DNA from: Acinetobacter sp. ANC 4648
GTDB lineage: Bacteria > Pseudomonadota > Gammaproteobacteria > Pseudomonadales > Moraxellaceae
Direction: 5' to 3'
DNA length: 64,000 nucleotides
NCBI RefSeq assembly: GCF_002135345.1
Contig: NZ_NEGI01000003.1
Span: 1 to 64,000 of the forward strand
Of this stretch, positions 52,692 to 62,623 are shown piece by piece. The position numbers were made by a program, and so were the translations under genes. Positions within the stretch are counted from its first letter, which is position 1. Each line of letters opens with the position of its first letter. The notes beneath the pieces are model-generated. The model ran no database searches, had not been told where the DNA came from, and saw only the letters and a program-made list of their open reading frames with translations.

Positions 52692-55061
52692 TTAAGCCTC
52701 ATTCAACACGCCCATATCTAATGATTTTTCAAGATCAGACCGATTCAATTTAATCGACTCAATATCATCACCTGACTGCATCGCTCGATTTACAGCACGT
52801 CGGGTTGCACGTGTTACCAATGAGTTCAAATCACGCCCTGAATATCCTTGGCTATTTTCAGCAATTTCTTGAGCAACAGCATTGATATCAAAATCAATCG
52901 GTTTTTTGGCCAGCATTCCTACTAAAATTTTTACTCGCGCCTCTAAATCTGGTAGTCCAATTTCAATCTTTCGTTCCAGTCTAGACATTAAAGCGCTATC
53001 AATATTTTCAGGATGATTACTTGCAGCAAGTAAAAAAACTTGGCCCTCTTTCGTTGCAACACCATCTAGCTCTTGAAGCATTTGTCCAACAATTTCTTGC
53101 GTAAAACCATCATTTGTACTACCTCGTGCACCTGCCACAATATCAATTTCATCAATAAATACAATACAAGGTGCTTGTGAACGAGCTTGCTCAAACAATT
53201 GCCTTACCTTCCCCCCAGACTGACCAGTAAAATTGGCTTTTAAATCTGAAGTAGCCGCAGCAATAAACGATAATCCAGATTGACTTGCCAATACCCGCGC
53301 AATTTGCGTTTTACCTGTTCCCGGCGGGCCATACAACAAGATTCCTTTCGGTGTTGAAATACCCAATTTCGCTAATTTCTCAGCATTTTTAAGCTCTTTA
53401 CCTAGATTTTTAAACTCCATGAAAGTTTCAGATGGTAATACCACATCATCCCAAGTCAAGGATCTCACTTGAGTAGAACCTTTTCCTCTAATTTTACGTA
53501 CTTGTTCAATCAAATTCTCTGGTTTAAATTCTCGATTAATATTTTCAGCAACGATCGTTGCAACCAAAGTATGAATATCACGCCCTGACATTCCCGTGGT
53601 TTCTGTCACTAAGTCTTCAGTGACTTTTAGTTCAATTTCTGCCTCTTTAAACTCATTTTCAAGTATACGTTTACGTGCTTGATCATTGGGTAAGCCAATT
53701 TCTACACTCGCAGTAAAGCGGGACAATATTGCATTATCAATAATATCGTGACGATTGGTTGCCGCAATGACCAAAACTTTCCCAGATGCTTGATTAAATC
53801 CATCCCATTCAGATAAAAAAGTTTGTACTAATTCATTACCAAAGGCATCATTATCTGTACCACCACGTTTTGCAAATGCGCTCTCACATTCATCCACAAA
53901 TAACAAAGTCGGTGCATTTTCACGACAACGCTCCCACAGCTCTTTAACTTTCGGTGCAGTTTGACCAATATAACCTGCCTTTAAATCAGAAATATTAACT
54001 GCTTCAAAGTGGCAATTTGCATGCTTCGCTAGCTTGCGTGCGATTAATGTTTTACCTGTACCCGGAGGGCCATATAACAAAATACCTTTAGGAGAAGGTT
54101 TTCGCCCAGAAACAAATAAATCAACCAGCTTTAAAATACGATCAAGAGTTTCCTCTTCCATCGCAACATCTGACCAATTTTGTGTAACATCACTTAAAGT
54201 TTTAAAACGTTGTTCAAGTGATGCAATATACTCATATGCCTGAACCCAGGCCTCAGCATGCTCAGAAAAGATTTGTATTGCCGAAATATCCTTAGAAAAT
54301 TCAGGAACTAAATCGAGTGCAATTTGTTTATAAATAGGCCAATTCCATGCTTCTGTATTGGCGTTGATGTCAATAAACTGAGCTGGTTGTCCATTTTTAG
54401 GCATCATTAAAATTGCAAATTCATTGTCAGCTTTATTTAAACCATGGAACACCACAAAATCTGCACCAAAAACTCGCCCTGACTTTTCATTTATACGCCA
54501 ATTTTTTGAAATATTTTTCTCAGAAGTAGGTGCACAAATAGCTTTATAGGGATAACCTTTTTCATTGCTTTCTTTGTCCCCAAAATGCATATAGCTGAGC
54601 TGACATTGCCCCAACAAATGAATGCTTTCAAACTCACTTTTACTTTTTCGATCACCTTCCTTTTGCATACCCTTTCTGACTAAAAATACATAAGCAGCAA
54701 TCGCCAAGATGTAGCTTAAAAAACCACCTACCAAGGGTTTTGCAAAAAAGGGAATCAGAAGAAAAATACAACCCCATAAAAGGACTAAAACAATACCATT
54801 TTGACTCAATGGCTTTAAAGTTAAAGCACTTAATAGGCTATTTTTACGTGCTTTTTCACGAACAGTATTTGCTTTTATAGCTGTATAGTTCTTTAGAATT
54901 AGCTCTGCTTTATGTGCAGCTGCTTCCACGGCAGGATAATACCCAAAAGTTTCAGCTTTAATGTTTTGTAAATTTCCTCTAGCTTTGCTAAGTTCACTCT
55001 TGACTTGATTAAGCTGTTGTCCCAAATAGCTTTCCTGTTCAACAGATGAATTATTATCCAT
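52692..55061 (-). CDS. Membrane-anchored double-AAA+ ATPase (Cdc48-like)
   Basis: 789 residues. A coiled-coil N-terminus (about 5-60) is followed by two membrane helices (LLWGCIFLLIPFFA and LSYILAIAAYVFLV, about 93-130). A cytoplasmic domain (about 140-280) has no recognised motif. The first AAA+ module has GPPGTGKTLIARKLA (about 332), FVDECE and NDAILSRF-type arginine finger; the second has GPPGTGKTQIARVLA (about 577), FIDEID and SALMSRLERKIE. Both modules have complete Walker motifs and an SGRD sensor-2. This is the layout of Cdc48/p97 or of FtsH without a protease domain (no HExxH). A role in extracting or unfolding membrane or envelope proteins is inference. It is monocistronic. Confidence 0.88.
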   Translation of the reverse strand: MDNNSSVEQESYLGQQLNQVKSELSKARGNLQNIKAETFGYYPAVEAAAHKAELILKNYTAIKANTVREKARKNSLLSALTLKPLSQNGIVLVLLWGCIFLLIPFFAKPLVGGFLSYILAIAAYVFLVRKGMQKEGDRKSKSEFESIHLLGQCQLSYMHFGDKESNEKGYPYKAICAPTSEKNISKNWRINEKSGRVFGADFVVFHGLNKADNEFAILMMPKNGQPAQFIDINANTEAWNWPIYKQIALDLVPEFSKDISAIQIFSEHAEAWVQAYEYIASLEQRFKTLSDVTQNWSDVAMEEETLDRILKLVDLFVSGRKPSPKGILLYGPPGTGKTLIARKLAKHANCHFEAVNISDLKAGYIGQTAPKVKELWERCRENAPTLLFVDECESAFAKRGGTDNDAFGNELVQTFLSEWDGFNQASGKVLVIAATNRHDIIDNAILSRFTASVEIGLPNDQARKRILENEFKEAEIELKVTEDLVTETTGMSGRDIHTLVATIVAENINREFKPENLIEQVRKIRGKGSTQVRSLTWDDVVLPSETFMEFKNLGKELKNAEKLAKLGISTPKGILLYGPPGTGKTQIARVLASQSGLSFIAAATSDLKANFTGQSGGKVRQLFEQARSQAPCIVFIDEIDIVAGARGSTNDGFTQEIVGQMLQELDGVATKEGQVFLLAASNHPENIDSALMSRLERKIEIGLPDLEARVKILVGMLAKKPIDFDINAVAQEIAENSQGYSGRDLNSLVTRATRRAVNRAMQSGDDIESIKLNRSDLEKSLDMGVLNEA

Positions 55062-55647
55062 AGTCAGTTTTTCTCATAAAGTTTCTTATGCCTCCATTAT
55101 GCATAAAATAACTTTTTTTACATGATTCATTTAATTTCATCACATTTTTATTTAAAATAATCAGCAGCCTATTCATATAGCTAATGATCAAACTTCTCTG
55201 CATGGATAATATAATTATCCACACGCGTTCTATCGCATACGCTGCCAGTTACACTGCTCATTACAAAGCTTGGCGTAAACAATTTGGTATCATACCCATA
55301 AAGTGCGAAGCAAATGTATGGAAAAGCTTGGATTACAGAATAGCTTTTCTCAAGCCATATCAATTCTTCATAACGCACTCATACTGGTATATCTGACTTT
55401 CTATTTTTTGTTATGTCATATTTCCTTATACAACAGTGACTTTGTTAATTAAGGCTTAAATATAATTTAATCAATTCCAGCACCATGCATTTTTAGGTCA
55501 AATACTTTAAAAATTCTGCTCAATAAAGAATTTATTACTTACCACTATAAATACCTTAAAGTGATTAAAAATCTTTTCAAAACAGAAATTCATTGACATA
55601 TTTGCTATAATCTGTACAGCCTAACTACTCTTTCCTTGTATTGTTCT
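55062..55647. other. Gap of 586 bases between the AAA+ gene and the TetR gene
   Basis: Short frames exist on both strands at about 55181-55396, but they overlap each other, have no ribosome-binding sites and no recognised sequence. They may be a decayed gene. Near the TetR gene, TTGACA (55593-55598) and TATAAT (55606-55611) are close together (7-base spacer), so TATAAT may serve with another -35. The pair TGACA...TGTACA around the -10 has weak symmetry that could be a self-regulating operator. Confidence 0.4.
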
Positions 55648-56301
55648 ATGCATAAACATTTAGCTGAATTTGAAGCTACTGGTTGTGATCAACCACAAAC
55701 TCGTAGAGGCCATGAACGACGTCTTGCGCTTTTACTCAGTGCAAATGATTTATTTTTGGAACGTGGGTTTGATGCGGTTTCATTGGATGATATCGTTAAT
55801 CATGCTGGCGGCTCCAAAGCATCAATTTATAAATACTTTGGTAATAAAGATGGTCTCTTCACCGCAATTTGTGATTATCGACGTGAACAATTTTTCAAAG
55901 ATATTTGCGTACCGTTTAATTTTACAACAGATGATCTGCGTTCTTATTTAATTCAAACACTCATGAGTTTTAAACAACATCTGATTATCCCAGAAAATGC
56001 AGCCTTTCTTCGTTTAATTCTAGAACAAGCTCAACGCAATCCAGAATTGGCACTTTATATTCATGAACAAGGTCCAAAACATATTCAGATGGCGATTGCC
56101 TGTGCACTGACCAAAGCAGATGAACTCGGTATTATTGAATGTAAACAACCGATTTATTCTGCGCAGCTATATTTTGGCATTATCCGGAATATTGAATGGT
56201 GTGTCCTCATGAATATCCATATTCAAGAAGATGATCAAGAAACACTCAAATACATCAGTTTTTGTGTTGATCGCTTCTTAGCCGCTCATCAAAAAGTCTA
56301 G
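55648..56301 (+). CDS. TetR/AcrR family regulator
   Basis: 217 residues from ATG 55648 (in-frame TTG at 55636 is less likely). FLERGFDAVSLDDIVNHAGGSKASIYKYFGNKDGLFTAICD (about 34-74) is the typical helix-turn-helix of TetR, here with a Gly-Gly-Ser turn. The C-terminal domain has a helical ligand-binding pattern and ends without cofactor motifs. The ligand and targets are unknown. It is immediately upstream of argF on the same strand but argF has its own leader region. Confidence 0.9.
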   Translation: MHKHLAEFEATGCDQPQTRRGHERRLALLLSANDLFLERGFDAVSLDDIVNHAGGSKASIYKYFGNKDGLFTAICDYRREQFFKDICVPFNFTTDDLRSYLIQTLMSFKQHLIIPENAAFLRLILEQAQRNPELALYIHEQGPKHIQMAIACALTKADELGIIECKQPIYSAQLYFGIIRNIEWCVLMNIHIQEDDQETLKYISFCVDRFLAAHQKV

Positions 56302-56418
56302 TTTTTTTGCAATTCTGTTGTCTTATAGTATATTAGCTGAATCTTTTTTACTTTCTACCAACCAACAATGCATTGTTGGTCAATTTTTTATTGGCTAAGC
56401 AATGATTGTGGAGTAACC

Positions 56419-57339
56419 ATGGCTCTGCGACATTTTCTAACTTTACGTGACCTATCCACCGCTGAATTGAACCGCATTATTGATCGTGCGCAAGAACTCA
56501 AGCTTATGCAACATAACAATGCAGTGTTCCAACCTTTTGTTGGCAAAGTAATGGGAATGATTTTTGAAAAGTCGAGCACACGTACACGTGTGTCTTTTGA
56601 AGCTGGTATGAGCCAATTTGGTGGTAGTGCTATTTTTCTTTCTTCACGCGACACACAATTAGGTCGTGGTGAACCCATTGAAGATTCTGCACGCGTTATT
56701 TCTAGTATGCTTGATATCGTGATGATTCGTACTTTTGGCCATGATATTGTCACACGTTTTGCTGAATACTCCAAAGTTCCTGTCATCAATGCATTAACTG
56801 ATGACCACCACCCTTGTCAACTTCTTGCTGATGTGCAAACCTTTGTCGAACATCGTGGTTCTATTCAAGGCAAAACGGTTGCGTGGATTGGAGATGGCAA
56901 CAATATGTGTAACTCATATATTGAGGCTGCACATATGTGGGGTTTTAAATTAAAAATCGCCTCACCTAAAGGCTATGAGCCAAAACCAGAGTTTTTATCT
57001 GAATTTGCACATTGTGTAGATCTGGTTGCTTCTGCTGAAGATGCGGCTGTAAATGCCGACTTAATTGTGACTGATGTTTGGGCAAGCATGGGACAGGAAG
57101 AAGAACAGAAAATTCGTGAAAAAGCGTTTGCTGCGTACCAAGTAAATGAAAAGTTGATGAATCTCGCTCATCCTGATTGCTTATTTATGCATTGCTTACC
57201 CGCTCATCGTGGCGAAGAAATTTCAGAAAATATGCTTGAGCATAAAAATGCAGTAGTTTGGGCTGAAGCTGAAAATCGTCTACATGCGCAAAAAGCCTTG
57301 GTTGAATTTTTAATTAATGCAAATCTAAAGAAAAATTAA
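56419..57339 (+). CDS. argF: Ornithine carbamoyltransferase
   Basis: 306 residues from ATG 56419, which has GTGGAG at good distance; the frame opens at 56368 without family sequence. [12 protein letters not shown] (about 49-60) binds carbamoyl phosphate, [14 protein letters not shown] (about 128-141) includes the HPCQ motif, and [13 protein letters not shown] (about 255-267) has the ornithine-binding HCLP motif. It makes citrulline from ornithine and carbamoyl phosphate in arginine synthesis. argC, which acts earlier in the path, is 4 kb away on the other strand. Confidence 0.97.
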   Translation: MALRHFLTLRDLSTAELNRIIDRAQELKLMQHNNAVFQPFVGKVMGMIFEKSSTRTRVSFEAGMSQFGGSAIFLSSRDTQLGRGEPIEDSARVISSMLDIVMIRTFGHDIVTRFAEYSKVPVINALTDDHHPCQLLADVQTFVEHRGSIQGKTVAWIGDGNNMCNSYIEAAHMWGFKLKIASPKGYEPKPEFLSEFAHCVDLVASAEDAAVNADLIVTDVWASMGQEEEQKIREKAFAAYQVNEKLMNLAHPDCLFMHCLPAHRGEEISENMLEHKNAVVWAEAENRLHAQKALVEFLINANLKKN

Positions 57340-57351
57340 TTTTTATAAACG

Positions 57352-57380
57352 AAAAGGCTTTGATCATCAAAGCCTTTTTT
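57352..57380 (+). terminator. Terminator of argF
   Basis: AAAAGGCTTTGAT, one C, then ATCAAAGCCTTTTTT. The stem reads through a nearly loop-less centre, so a 4-6 base loop forms in practice. It is 12 bases after the stop. Confidence 0.88.
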
Positions 57381-57466
57381 ATGCATTCAGAATACTTAAA
57401 GTAAAAATTACTCAATCATATAAAATTTCAAAAAAATACTTCAACCGAATTCAATAAAAATTTAAT

Positions 57467-57796
57467 CTAACGTATCAAACCATGTGGTTGTAAAATAATT
57501 AGTGCCGCACCAATTAGTACCACAGCCCCACCCATCATATCCCATCGCGTTAAAGACACCTGATCAACAAACTTCAGCCACATTAAAGCCGTAAAAATAT
57601 AAATTCCGCCATACGCGGCATAAATACGCCCAGAAGCTGCAGGATGCAATGTCAGTAACCAAACAAACACAGCGAGACTTAGTATCGTCGGAACCCATAA
57701 CCAGTGGCTTTTCCCTTGATTCAAAATCAAATAAGGAAAATAGCAACCTAGAATTTCTGCAACAGCGGTAATTAAAAATAAAAAAAATGTTGTCAT
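57467..57796 (-). CDS. ynfA: YnfA family (UPF0060) small membrane protein
   Basis: 109 residues from ATG 57796, matching E. coli YnfA (108); the frame opens 27 bases earlier. Four membrane helices are expected. [31 protein letters not shown] (about 49-79) is the most conserved part and is almost the same as in E. coli. YnfA belongs to the small multidrug resistance fold; efflux of cations or dyes has been reported for relatives. No partner gene is next to it. Confidence 0.93.
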   Translation of the reverse strand: MTTFFLFLITAVAEILGCYFPYLILNQGKSHWLWVPTILSLAVFVWLLTLHPAASGRIYAAYGGIYIFTALMWLKFVDQVSLTRWDMMGGAVVLIGAALIILQPHGLIR

Positions 57797-57855
57797 TACT
57801 TTGGTAATTTGAATATCCATCATTGTCTCAAATACTTTATTTAATGGAACTTAAT

Positions 57856-57887
57856 AAAAATAACCCGTGAATTCACGGGTTATTTTT
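57856..57887 (-). terminator. Terminator of the clpS-clpA operon
   Basis: AAAAATAACCCGTG and CACGGGTTATTTTT with a 4-base loop, 15 bases after the clpA stop on the minus strand. Confidence 0.92.
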
Positions 57888-57902
57888 AATTTACTTGAAG
57901 AG

Positions 57903-60179
57903 TTATGCTGGTTCTGCGGTTTGATCTTCGAAAACTTCCAGTTTCAAACCAACCACTTTGCCATTTTCTTTCTGTACTGAAACAGCAACATTACCACCAT
58001 GATCTGCCAATTCACCAAATAAAATCATTTCTGCTAGTGGCTTTTTCAAATGATCTTGAATCAAGCGTTGCATTGGACGAGCACCCATTAAACGATCATA
58101 ACCTTGCTCACACATCCAATCACGCGCACTTTGATCAACTTCCAATACAACTCGCTTATCATCCAATTGTGCTTGTAATTCAGTTAAGAATTTATCAACA
58201 ACCGACTCAATTACCGTGATTGGTAAAGCTTTAAATTGAATCACACCATCTAAACGATTACGGAATTCTGGTGAAAATGCTCGCTTCATTGCTTCCTGAT
58301 TATCATTACTATTATCTTGCTCAGTAAAACCAATACTCGTACGAGAAATACTTTCTGCACCAATGTTTGTGGTCAAGACAATAATCACATTTCGAAAATC
58401 AGATTTACGCCCATTATTATCGGTTAATGCGCCGTGATCCATCACTTGCAACAGCAAGTTAAAAACATCAGGATGTGCTTTTTCAATTTCATCCAACAAT
58501 AAGACACAATGTGGATTTTTATGAATTGCATCTGTAAGCAAACCACCTTGGTCATAACCCACATAACCAGGAGGTGCACCAATTAAGCGAGAAACTGCAT
58601 GGCGCTCCATATATTCAGACATATCAAAGCGTACCAACTCCACACCCAACAATTTCGCCAATTGTTTGGTCACTTCAGTTTTACCGACACCCGTAGGGCC
58701 CGCAAAAACAAAACTACCGACTGGCTTATCTGGAGATTTTAAACCAGCACGAGATAATTTAATTGCTGAAGAAAGTGCACTAATGGCTTCATCTTGCCCA
58801 AAAACCACACGTTTTAAATCACGCTCAAGATTTTCAAGTACGGATTTGTCATCTTTAGATACAGTTTTAGGCGGAATACGAGCAATTTTTGAAATAATAT
58901 CTTCAATATTTTCAATCGTAATGACTGTATTATCTTGCTCCGCCTTTAAACGACGTTGCGCACCAGCTTCATCAATCACATCAATGGCTTTATCTGGTAA
59001 AAAGCGATCATTAATGAATTTAGCAGACAATTCTACTGCTGAAACCAGTGCATTATCATCATATTGAACATGATGGAATTCTTCAAACTTGCTTTTTAAG
59101 CCACGCAATATATCAATCGTTTCAGAAATTGAAGGTTCATTGACATCAATCTTTTGGAAGCGACGAGATAATGCATGATCCTTTTCAAAGACTTGACGAT
59201 ATTCTTGAAAAGTCGTTGAACCAATGCAACGTAAAGAACCATTTGCCAACGCTGGCTTGATCAAATTCGATGCATCCATCGTACTGCCCATACTTGAGCC
59301 AGCACCAATAATCATATGAATTTCATCAATAAATAAAATTGCTTCGGGTTTCTTTTTCAAGGCATTTAACAGTTGTTTTAAACGCTTCTCAAAATCACCA
59401 CGATATTTTGTGCCTGCAACCAAGGCACCAATATCGAGACTAAACACTTCGGCATTTGCCAAAGGCTTAGGTGCGCGTCCATTTACAATCAACCATGCTA
59501 AACCTTCTGCAATTGAAGTTTTACCCACACCTGGATCACCCACTAGTAATGGATTATTTTTACGGCGACGACATAGAATTTGGGCTGTACGTTCAATTTC
59601 TTTTTCACGACCAATTAAGGGATCAGTTTTACCTTTTTGTGCTTCAATATTAAGGTTAAGCGTATACAACTCAAGTGGTCCAGCATTTGCTGAAGTACTT
59701 GATTCACCATCTAAATCTTCAACTTCTTCTTCAACCTGAATTTCTTCTTTACGCGCACCATGCGATAAATACTGAGTCAAGGTTAAACGATTAATTTGAT
59801 GGCGTTTAAGCAAATACACTGCAAATGAGTCACGCTCTGAATACATTGCCACCAGTACATCAGCGCCTTCAACCGTACGATCACCACCACTAGACTGCAC
59901 ATGAAAAATTGCACGTTGTAAAATTCGATCAAAACTTTCAGTTGGATGTGGCGCTTGGTCACTATTTTCACCAAGCTTAGGCGTATGTTGCTCTACATAT
60001 TCTTCTAGTTCTTTACGTAAACCGATAATTTCTGCACCACAAGCTTTGAGTGCATTCACAGCAGAGTCATTGTCGAGTAATGCCAATAGCAAATGTTCGA
60101 CCGTAAGAAACTCATGTCTCTTTTGACGAGCCATGCTAACAGCCAAACGTAAAGAAACTTCTAATTGACGACTGAGCAT
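57903..60179 (-). CDS. clpA: ATP-dependent Clp protease ATP-binding subunit ClpA
   Basis: 758 residues, as expected. A Clp N-domain (residues 1-145) binds ClpS. GDPGVGKTSIAEGLAW (about 214) and GPTGVGKTEVTKQLAKLL (about 497) are the Walker A motifs of the two AAA+ modules, with LFIDEIHMIIGAGS and LLLDEIEKAHPDVF as Walker B. The IGF loop (SRTSIGFTEQ, about 617) docks with ClpP. It unfolds proteins for ClpP, especially N-end-rule substrates handed over by ClpS. It begins 9 bases after clpS. Confidence 0.97.
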   Translation of the reverse strand: MLSRQLEVSLRLAVSMARQKRHEFLTVEHLLLALLDNDSAVNALKACGAEIIGLRKELEEYVEQHTPKLGENSDQAPHPTESFDRILQRAIFHVQSSGGDRTVEGADVLVAMYSERDSFAVYLLKRHQINRLTLTQYLSHGARKEEIQVEEEVEDLDGESSTSANAGPLELYTLNLNIEAQKGKTDPLIGREKEIERTAQILCRRRKNNPLLVGDPGVGKTSIAEGLAWLIVNGRAPKPLANAEVFSLDIGALVAGTKYRGDFEKRLKQLLNALKKKPEAILFIDEIHMIIGAGSSMGSTMDASNLIKPALANGSLRCIGSTTFQEYRQVFEKDHALSRRFQKIDVNEPSISETIDILRGLKSKFEEFHHVQYDDNALVSAVELSAKFINDRFLPDKAIDVIDEAGAQRRLKAEQDNTVITIENIEDIISKIARIPPKTVSKDDKSVLENLERDLKRVVFGQDEAISALSSAIKLSRAGLKSPDKPVGSFVFAGPTGVGKTEVTKQLAKLLGVELVRFDMSEYMERHAVSRLIGAPPGYVGYDQGGLLTDAIHKNPHCVLLLDEIEKAHPDVFNLLLQVMDHGALTDNNGRKSDFRNVIIVLTTNIGAESISRTSIGFTEQDNSNDNQEAMKRAFSPEFRNRLDGVIQFKALPITVIESVVDKFLTELQAQLDDKRVVLEVDQSARDWMCEQGYDRLMGARPMQRLIQDHLKKPLAEMILFGELADHGGNVAVSVQKENGKVVGLKLEVFEDQTAEPA

Positions 60180-60188
60180 GAGATCCCC

Positions 60189-60623
60189 TTATTCTTGTGG
60201 CTCAATCTGACAAAGTAATGGATGACCTTGAGATCGAGCATAGTTGTTTACTAGGTTTGCTTTTGTTTCCGCAATGTCTCGCGGATAGACAGCTGCAACA
60301 CCTTTGCCTTCATAATGTACTGTTAACATTACTTGAGTAGCTTGGTCAAGATTCAAAGCAAAGTATTGTTGTAAAATTTCAATAACAAAGTCCATCGGTG
60401 TGTAATCATCGTTCATTAAAACGACAGCATACAGTGGTGGACGCTTAAACTCAGGTGGAGCTGTCTGTACCGCAATATCACCCTCCTTTTCGTCTTGATG
60501 ATCTGAATCACCAAGTCGAGGGCTCAAGTGCCAATCCACATAACCTGCCTGATAAAAAGAAGCTTTAACTTCAGATAATCTCATTTGACGTTTGTAACTG
60601 CGCATATATTTTAAATTCATCAC
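60189..60623 (-). CDS. clpS: ATP-dependent Clp adaptor ClpS with long N-terminal extension
   Basis: Up to 144 residues. The conserved core starts near RPPLYAVVLMNDDYTPMDFV (about 61-80) with the N-degron pocket residues, and continues with MLTVHYEGKGVAAVYPRDIAETK. That leaves about 60 residues before it, against about 25 in E. coli ClpS. The start is uncertain: the frame opens GTG-ATG right after the DUF6776 stop, and there are ATGs at 60605 and 60584. The best ribosome-binding sequence is not obvious for any. It hands N-end-rule substrates to ClpA, whose gene follows. Confidence 0.93.
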   Translation of the reverse strand: MMNLKYMRSYKRQMRLSEVKASFYQAGYVDWHLSPRLGDSDHQDEKEGDIAVQTAPPEFKRPPLYAVVLMNDDYTPMDFVIEILQQYFALNLDQATQVMLTVHYEGKGVAAVYPRDIAETKANLVNNYARSQGHPLLCQIEPQE

Positions 60624-61379
60624 TTATTGAGCATTCGCTTCAGCTTGCGGAACTTCCGCAGCGAGAGCAGCTGAGCTTTCTATAGGTTGTCCACGTGACC
60701 AACTAAAGCGCTTAATCACTGGCGTAGCCCCGTTCAAACGCACTTCGATAAATTGTGGATTAAAGCCTTTCGGCATAGTCCAACGACCAGTCAAGCGCTC
60801 AAAATCTGCAAAATTAAAATTACTATCTTCCATCGGAACAACCAAAACCTCTGTCCCACTGATTAAGCGTAACTCTGCACTTCCTGAAGCCTGTCGATTA
60901 TTAGGACTCACCTGCACCAAATCAATTTGGTATTCATAGGCATTTTCAGGCAGGGTTTTAACGGCTATGTTTTGCACCGTCAAACTCATACCACCACGCT
61001 GCTTCAACACTTCACGATAGATCGCACTCATGCCATCCACTTGGGCTTTTTCAGTATTCGCCAAACTCAAAGCTTGGAATAAATCATTTGAATTACTCAC
61101 TGCAACATCACGCTCTTGCACTGCAGCATTCAAATTTTTATTTAGCGTACTAAGCGTTGCCTTTTGCTTCTCAACCACATCGACCAGTTGTTTTGCATCG
61201 GCATCATAGCCCACCACGGTTAAACCCTGACGATGCCCGATCGTGTACCCTAATAACATGCTGCCTGTACATAGCACTACACCACCCACAATTAGAGGTA
61301 GAACTCCTTTCAGCAAGGTTTTTTTTTGTGGCTGAATTGATTGTGACGTAGGATCTATTTCTGTGTTCTGCATCATCAT
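60624..61379 (-). CDS. DUF6776 family membrane-anchored protein
   Basis: 251 residues. One membrane helix near residues 25-47 (VLPLIVGGVVLCTGSMLLGYTIGH) anchors it, then a coiled coil (about 55-110), and a beta-rich domain (about 120-230) with QNIAVKTLPENAYEYQIDLVQVSPNN and SGSAELRLISG. The family is found next to argC in related bacteria. It has no recognised catalytic site. Its stop codon directly touches the clpS start (TAA then GTG-ATG), so they are translationally coupled. The C-terminus is Ala/Glu-rich. Confidence 0.78.
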   Translation of the reverse strand: MMMQNTEIDPTSQSIQPQKKTLLKGVLPLIVGGVVLCTGSMLLGYTIGHRQGLTVVGYDADAKQLVDVVEKQKATLSTLNKNLNAAVQERDVAVSNSNDLFQALSLANTEKAQVDGMSAIYREVLKQRGGMSLTVQNIAVKTLPENAYEYQIDLVQVSPNNRQASGSAELRLISGTEVLVVPMEDSNFNFADFERLTGRWTMPKGFNPQFIEVRLNGATPVIKRFSWSRGQPIESSAALAAEVPQAEANAQ

Positions 61380-61452
61380 CTCTGATTGTTGATAGAGTCA
61401 AAACACACATTTAACGCTAAAGTAAAATGTGTGTGAAGTTTAAAAAGGTTTT

Positions 61453-62502
61453 TTATGGTAATAATCCAATGCCTTGTAAGCCTGCATTTTCAGAAAAACC
61501 AAACATTAAGTTCATATTCTGTACAGCCTGTCCTGCTGCACCTTTGACCAAGTTATCTTGTACCGATAAAACAATCAACTTTTTAGGTTGTGGTTTATAC
61601 AGTGCGATTCGTAATTGATTAGAACCACGTACTGAACGTGTTTCAGGTGAACTATTTTCAGGCATGACATCTACAAACTGTTCATTTGCATAAAACTGTT
61701 CATATAAGCTTTGTAAATCAGCTTTATCACCCGCATCCGTTAAATCAACATAAATCGTACTCAGCATGCCACGAATCATCGGTACCAAGTGCGGTACAAA
61801 TACAATATGATCAAACACACCTATTTGACCTGAAATATTTTCCAATGCTTCCACAATTTCAGGCTGATGACGATGGCCTGCAACACCATAAGCTTTAAAA
61901 TTATCTGAATTTTCAGAGTAAATCATACCTAAACTGGCTTTACGACCTGCACCTGAAACCCCAGATTTTGCATCAATAATAATACTTTCAGGCTTAAGTA
62001 AGGTTTCTACTTGTTTAAATAATGGTGCTAAACCCAATTGAACTGTCGTTGGATAACAACCTGGATTTCCGACAACATCAGCTTGTTTAATTTTGTCACG
62101 GTTCAGTTCTGACAAACCATAAACTGAGTCTTTTAAAATCTCTGGGCAACTATGTTCTAAACCATACCATTTTTCGAATTGTTCTAAATTTTGGAACCGG
62201 AAATCTGCTGCCAAGTCTATAACCTTTGTCTTCGCTGCCACTAATTCAGCTGCATGTTTCATCGCTACACCATGTGGTGTTGCGAAAAAAACTACATCAC
62301 ATTTTTTCAATTCATCAATATTTAGGTCTGAATAGCAAAGATCTGTATGGCCACGTAAACTTGGAAACATATCATCTACACGGCGCCCATTTTCAGTACG
62401 TGAAGTCAGTACATTCACTTGTACATTTGGGTGTCGCAGCAAAAGACGCAACAACTCAACGCCTGTATAACCTGTACCGCCGACAATACCAACTGAAATC
62501 AC
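61453..62502 (-). CDS. argC: N-acetyl-gamma-glutamyl-phosphate reductase
   Basis: 349 residues from a GTG start with GAGGT at good distance. [22 protein letters not shown] (about 5-26) is the NADPH-binding motif, [17 protein letters not shown] (about 149-165) has the catalytic Cys, and [11 protein letters not shown] the substrate-binding His/Arg. It is the third enzyme of arginine synthesis. It is 73 bases upstream of the DUF6776 gene on the same strand, so the group argC-DUF6776-clpS-clpA may be partly cotranscribed. Confidence 0.97.
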   Translation of the reverse strand: MISVGIVGGTGYTGVELLRLLLRHPNVQVNVLTSRTENGRRVDDMFPSLRGHTDLCYSDLNIDELKKCDVVFFATPHGVAMKHAAELVAAKTKVIDLAADFRFQNLEQFEKWYGLEHSCPEILKDSVYGLSELNRDKIKQADVVGNPGCYPTTVQLGLAPLFKQVETLLKPESIIIDAKSGVSGAGRKASLGMIYSENSDNFKAYGVAGHRHQPEIVEALENISGQIGVFDHIVFVPHLVPMIRGMLSTIYVDLTDAGDKADLQSLYEQFYANEQFVDVMPENSSPETRSVRGSNQLRIALYKPQPKKLIVLSVQDNLVKGAAGQAVQNMNLMFGFSENAGLQGIGLLP

Positions 62503-62623
62503 GTTCTTTACCTCAATTCAAAGCATCTATTTCATAACTGTGCAGTATGACAGGAAGTTCAGGTTTTCTAAACTATTTTGCTTGGGATTCATTATATTTT
62601 ATCACTATTGCTTAGATCGCTAT

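Noticed and set aside
55181..55396. Overlapping short open frames on both strands before the TetR gene
   Set aside because: No ribosome-binding site or recognisable sequence in either; at most a decayed gene.
58666..59067. 133-codon plus-strand frame inside clpA
   Set aside because: Shadow of clpA, whose protein sequence is complete and conserved on the other strand.
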